From: Escarpia spicata
Lineage: Eukaryota; Annelida; Polychaeta; Sabellida; Siboglinidae
NCBI GenBank assembly: GCA_963995525.1
Contig: OZ023206.1
Coordinates: 5,145,120-5,209,119 of the forward strand
Reading direction: 5' to 3'
DNA: 64,000 nucleotides
The notes beneath the pieces are model-generated. The model saw nothing but the letters and a program-made list of their open reading frames with translations, was not told the DNA's origin and did no database searches. The position numbers were made by a program, and so were the translations under genes. Of the stretch, positions 63,872 through 64,000 are shown one piece after another (position 1 is the first letter of the stretch; each line of letters starts with the position of its first letter).

Positions 63872-64000
63872 CAGCACAAATAAACCTATGCGACTACTTG
63901 TGTTTATCTGTGCTGCCTTTGCATCAGCACAAATAAACCTATGCGACTACTTGTGTTTATTTGTGCTGACTTTGCACCAGCACAAATAAACCTGTGCGAC
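63872..64000. repeat. 53-bp hairpin tandem repeat at the right edge
   Basis: cagcacaaataaacctatgc starts at 63872, 63925 and 63978. Each unit contains inverted partners agcacaaataaac and gtttattkgtgct, giving a 13-bp stem. It continues past the window. Confidence 0.85.

Overview
The window looks like a repeat-dense piece of an invertebrate metazoan genome. Evidence: GT-AG introns in an LRR gene, a tRNA-derived SINE, non-LTR and LTR retrotransposon remains, long satellites, and a DNA transposon with viral capsid genes (Polinton/Maverick or adintovirus type). A Ty3/gypsy element of the Gmr1 type (integrase before reverse transcriptase) and an LRR tail like those of NLR receptors would suit a marine invertebrate, perhaps a deuterostome such as a lancelet. 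That host guess is inference; no species can be named from sequence alone.

Layout. 1-3.8 kb: simple and tandem repeats, a decayed LINE reverse transcriptase, a tRNA-Lys-like SINE. 3.8-5.74 kb: GC-rich sequence with decayed, unrecognised reading frames. 5.74-12.72 kb: left part of a Polinton-like element, all genes on +: TIR with an embedded tRNA-Pro(AGG)-like unit, NADAR protein, packaging ATPase (frameshifted), two unknown proteins, a small membrane protein, DDE integrase with chromodomain, a second membrane protein, minor capsid candidate, basic pX-like core protein, major capsid protein cut by a 200-N gap. No DNA polymerase B or protease is visible. 13.3-15.5 kb: satellites. 15.97-20.70 kb: a complete but defective Ty3/gypsy element with 155-bp LTRs and a 5-bp duplication, inside a LINE. 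21.9-36.9 kb: a 62-bp satellite interrupted by a nearly intact Gmr1-like retrotransposon (22.3-30.7 kb). 37.07-45.30 kb: a giant fold-back element with 3.3-kb arms, whose ends match the Polinton-like TIR and which is flanked by a 6-bp duplication. 45.3-49.3 kb: tandem repeats and unassigned sequence. 49.28-50.85 kb: a solo Gmr1-like LTR. 52.4-63.4 kb: the 3' exons of an LRR gene on the minus strand, whose 8.6-kb intron carries a third, heavily broken Ty3/gypsy element (55.8-62.4 kb). The right edge has TA microsatellites and a 53-bp hairpin tandem repeat.

How the parts work together. The Polinton-like genes form a virion-plus-integration module: ATPase, two capsid proteins and a core-like protein for packaging, and integrase for insertion. 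The NADAR protein is an unusual accessory gene at the leading edge. The fold-back element has no capsid genes but shares the outer ~440 bp of the TIR, including the tRNA-like unit and CTCF-like motifs, and has a 6-bp duplication; the simplest reading is a non-autonomous partner moved by this element's machinery. This pair, with a conserved Pol III-type unit in the TIR, is the most interesting system in the window.
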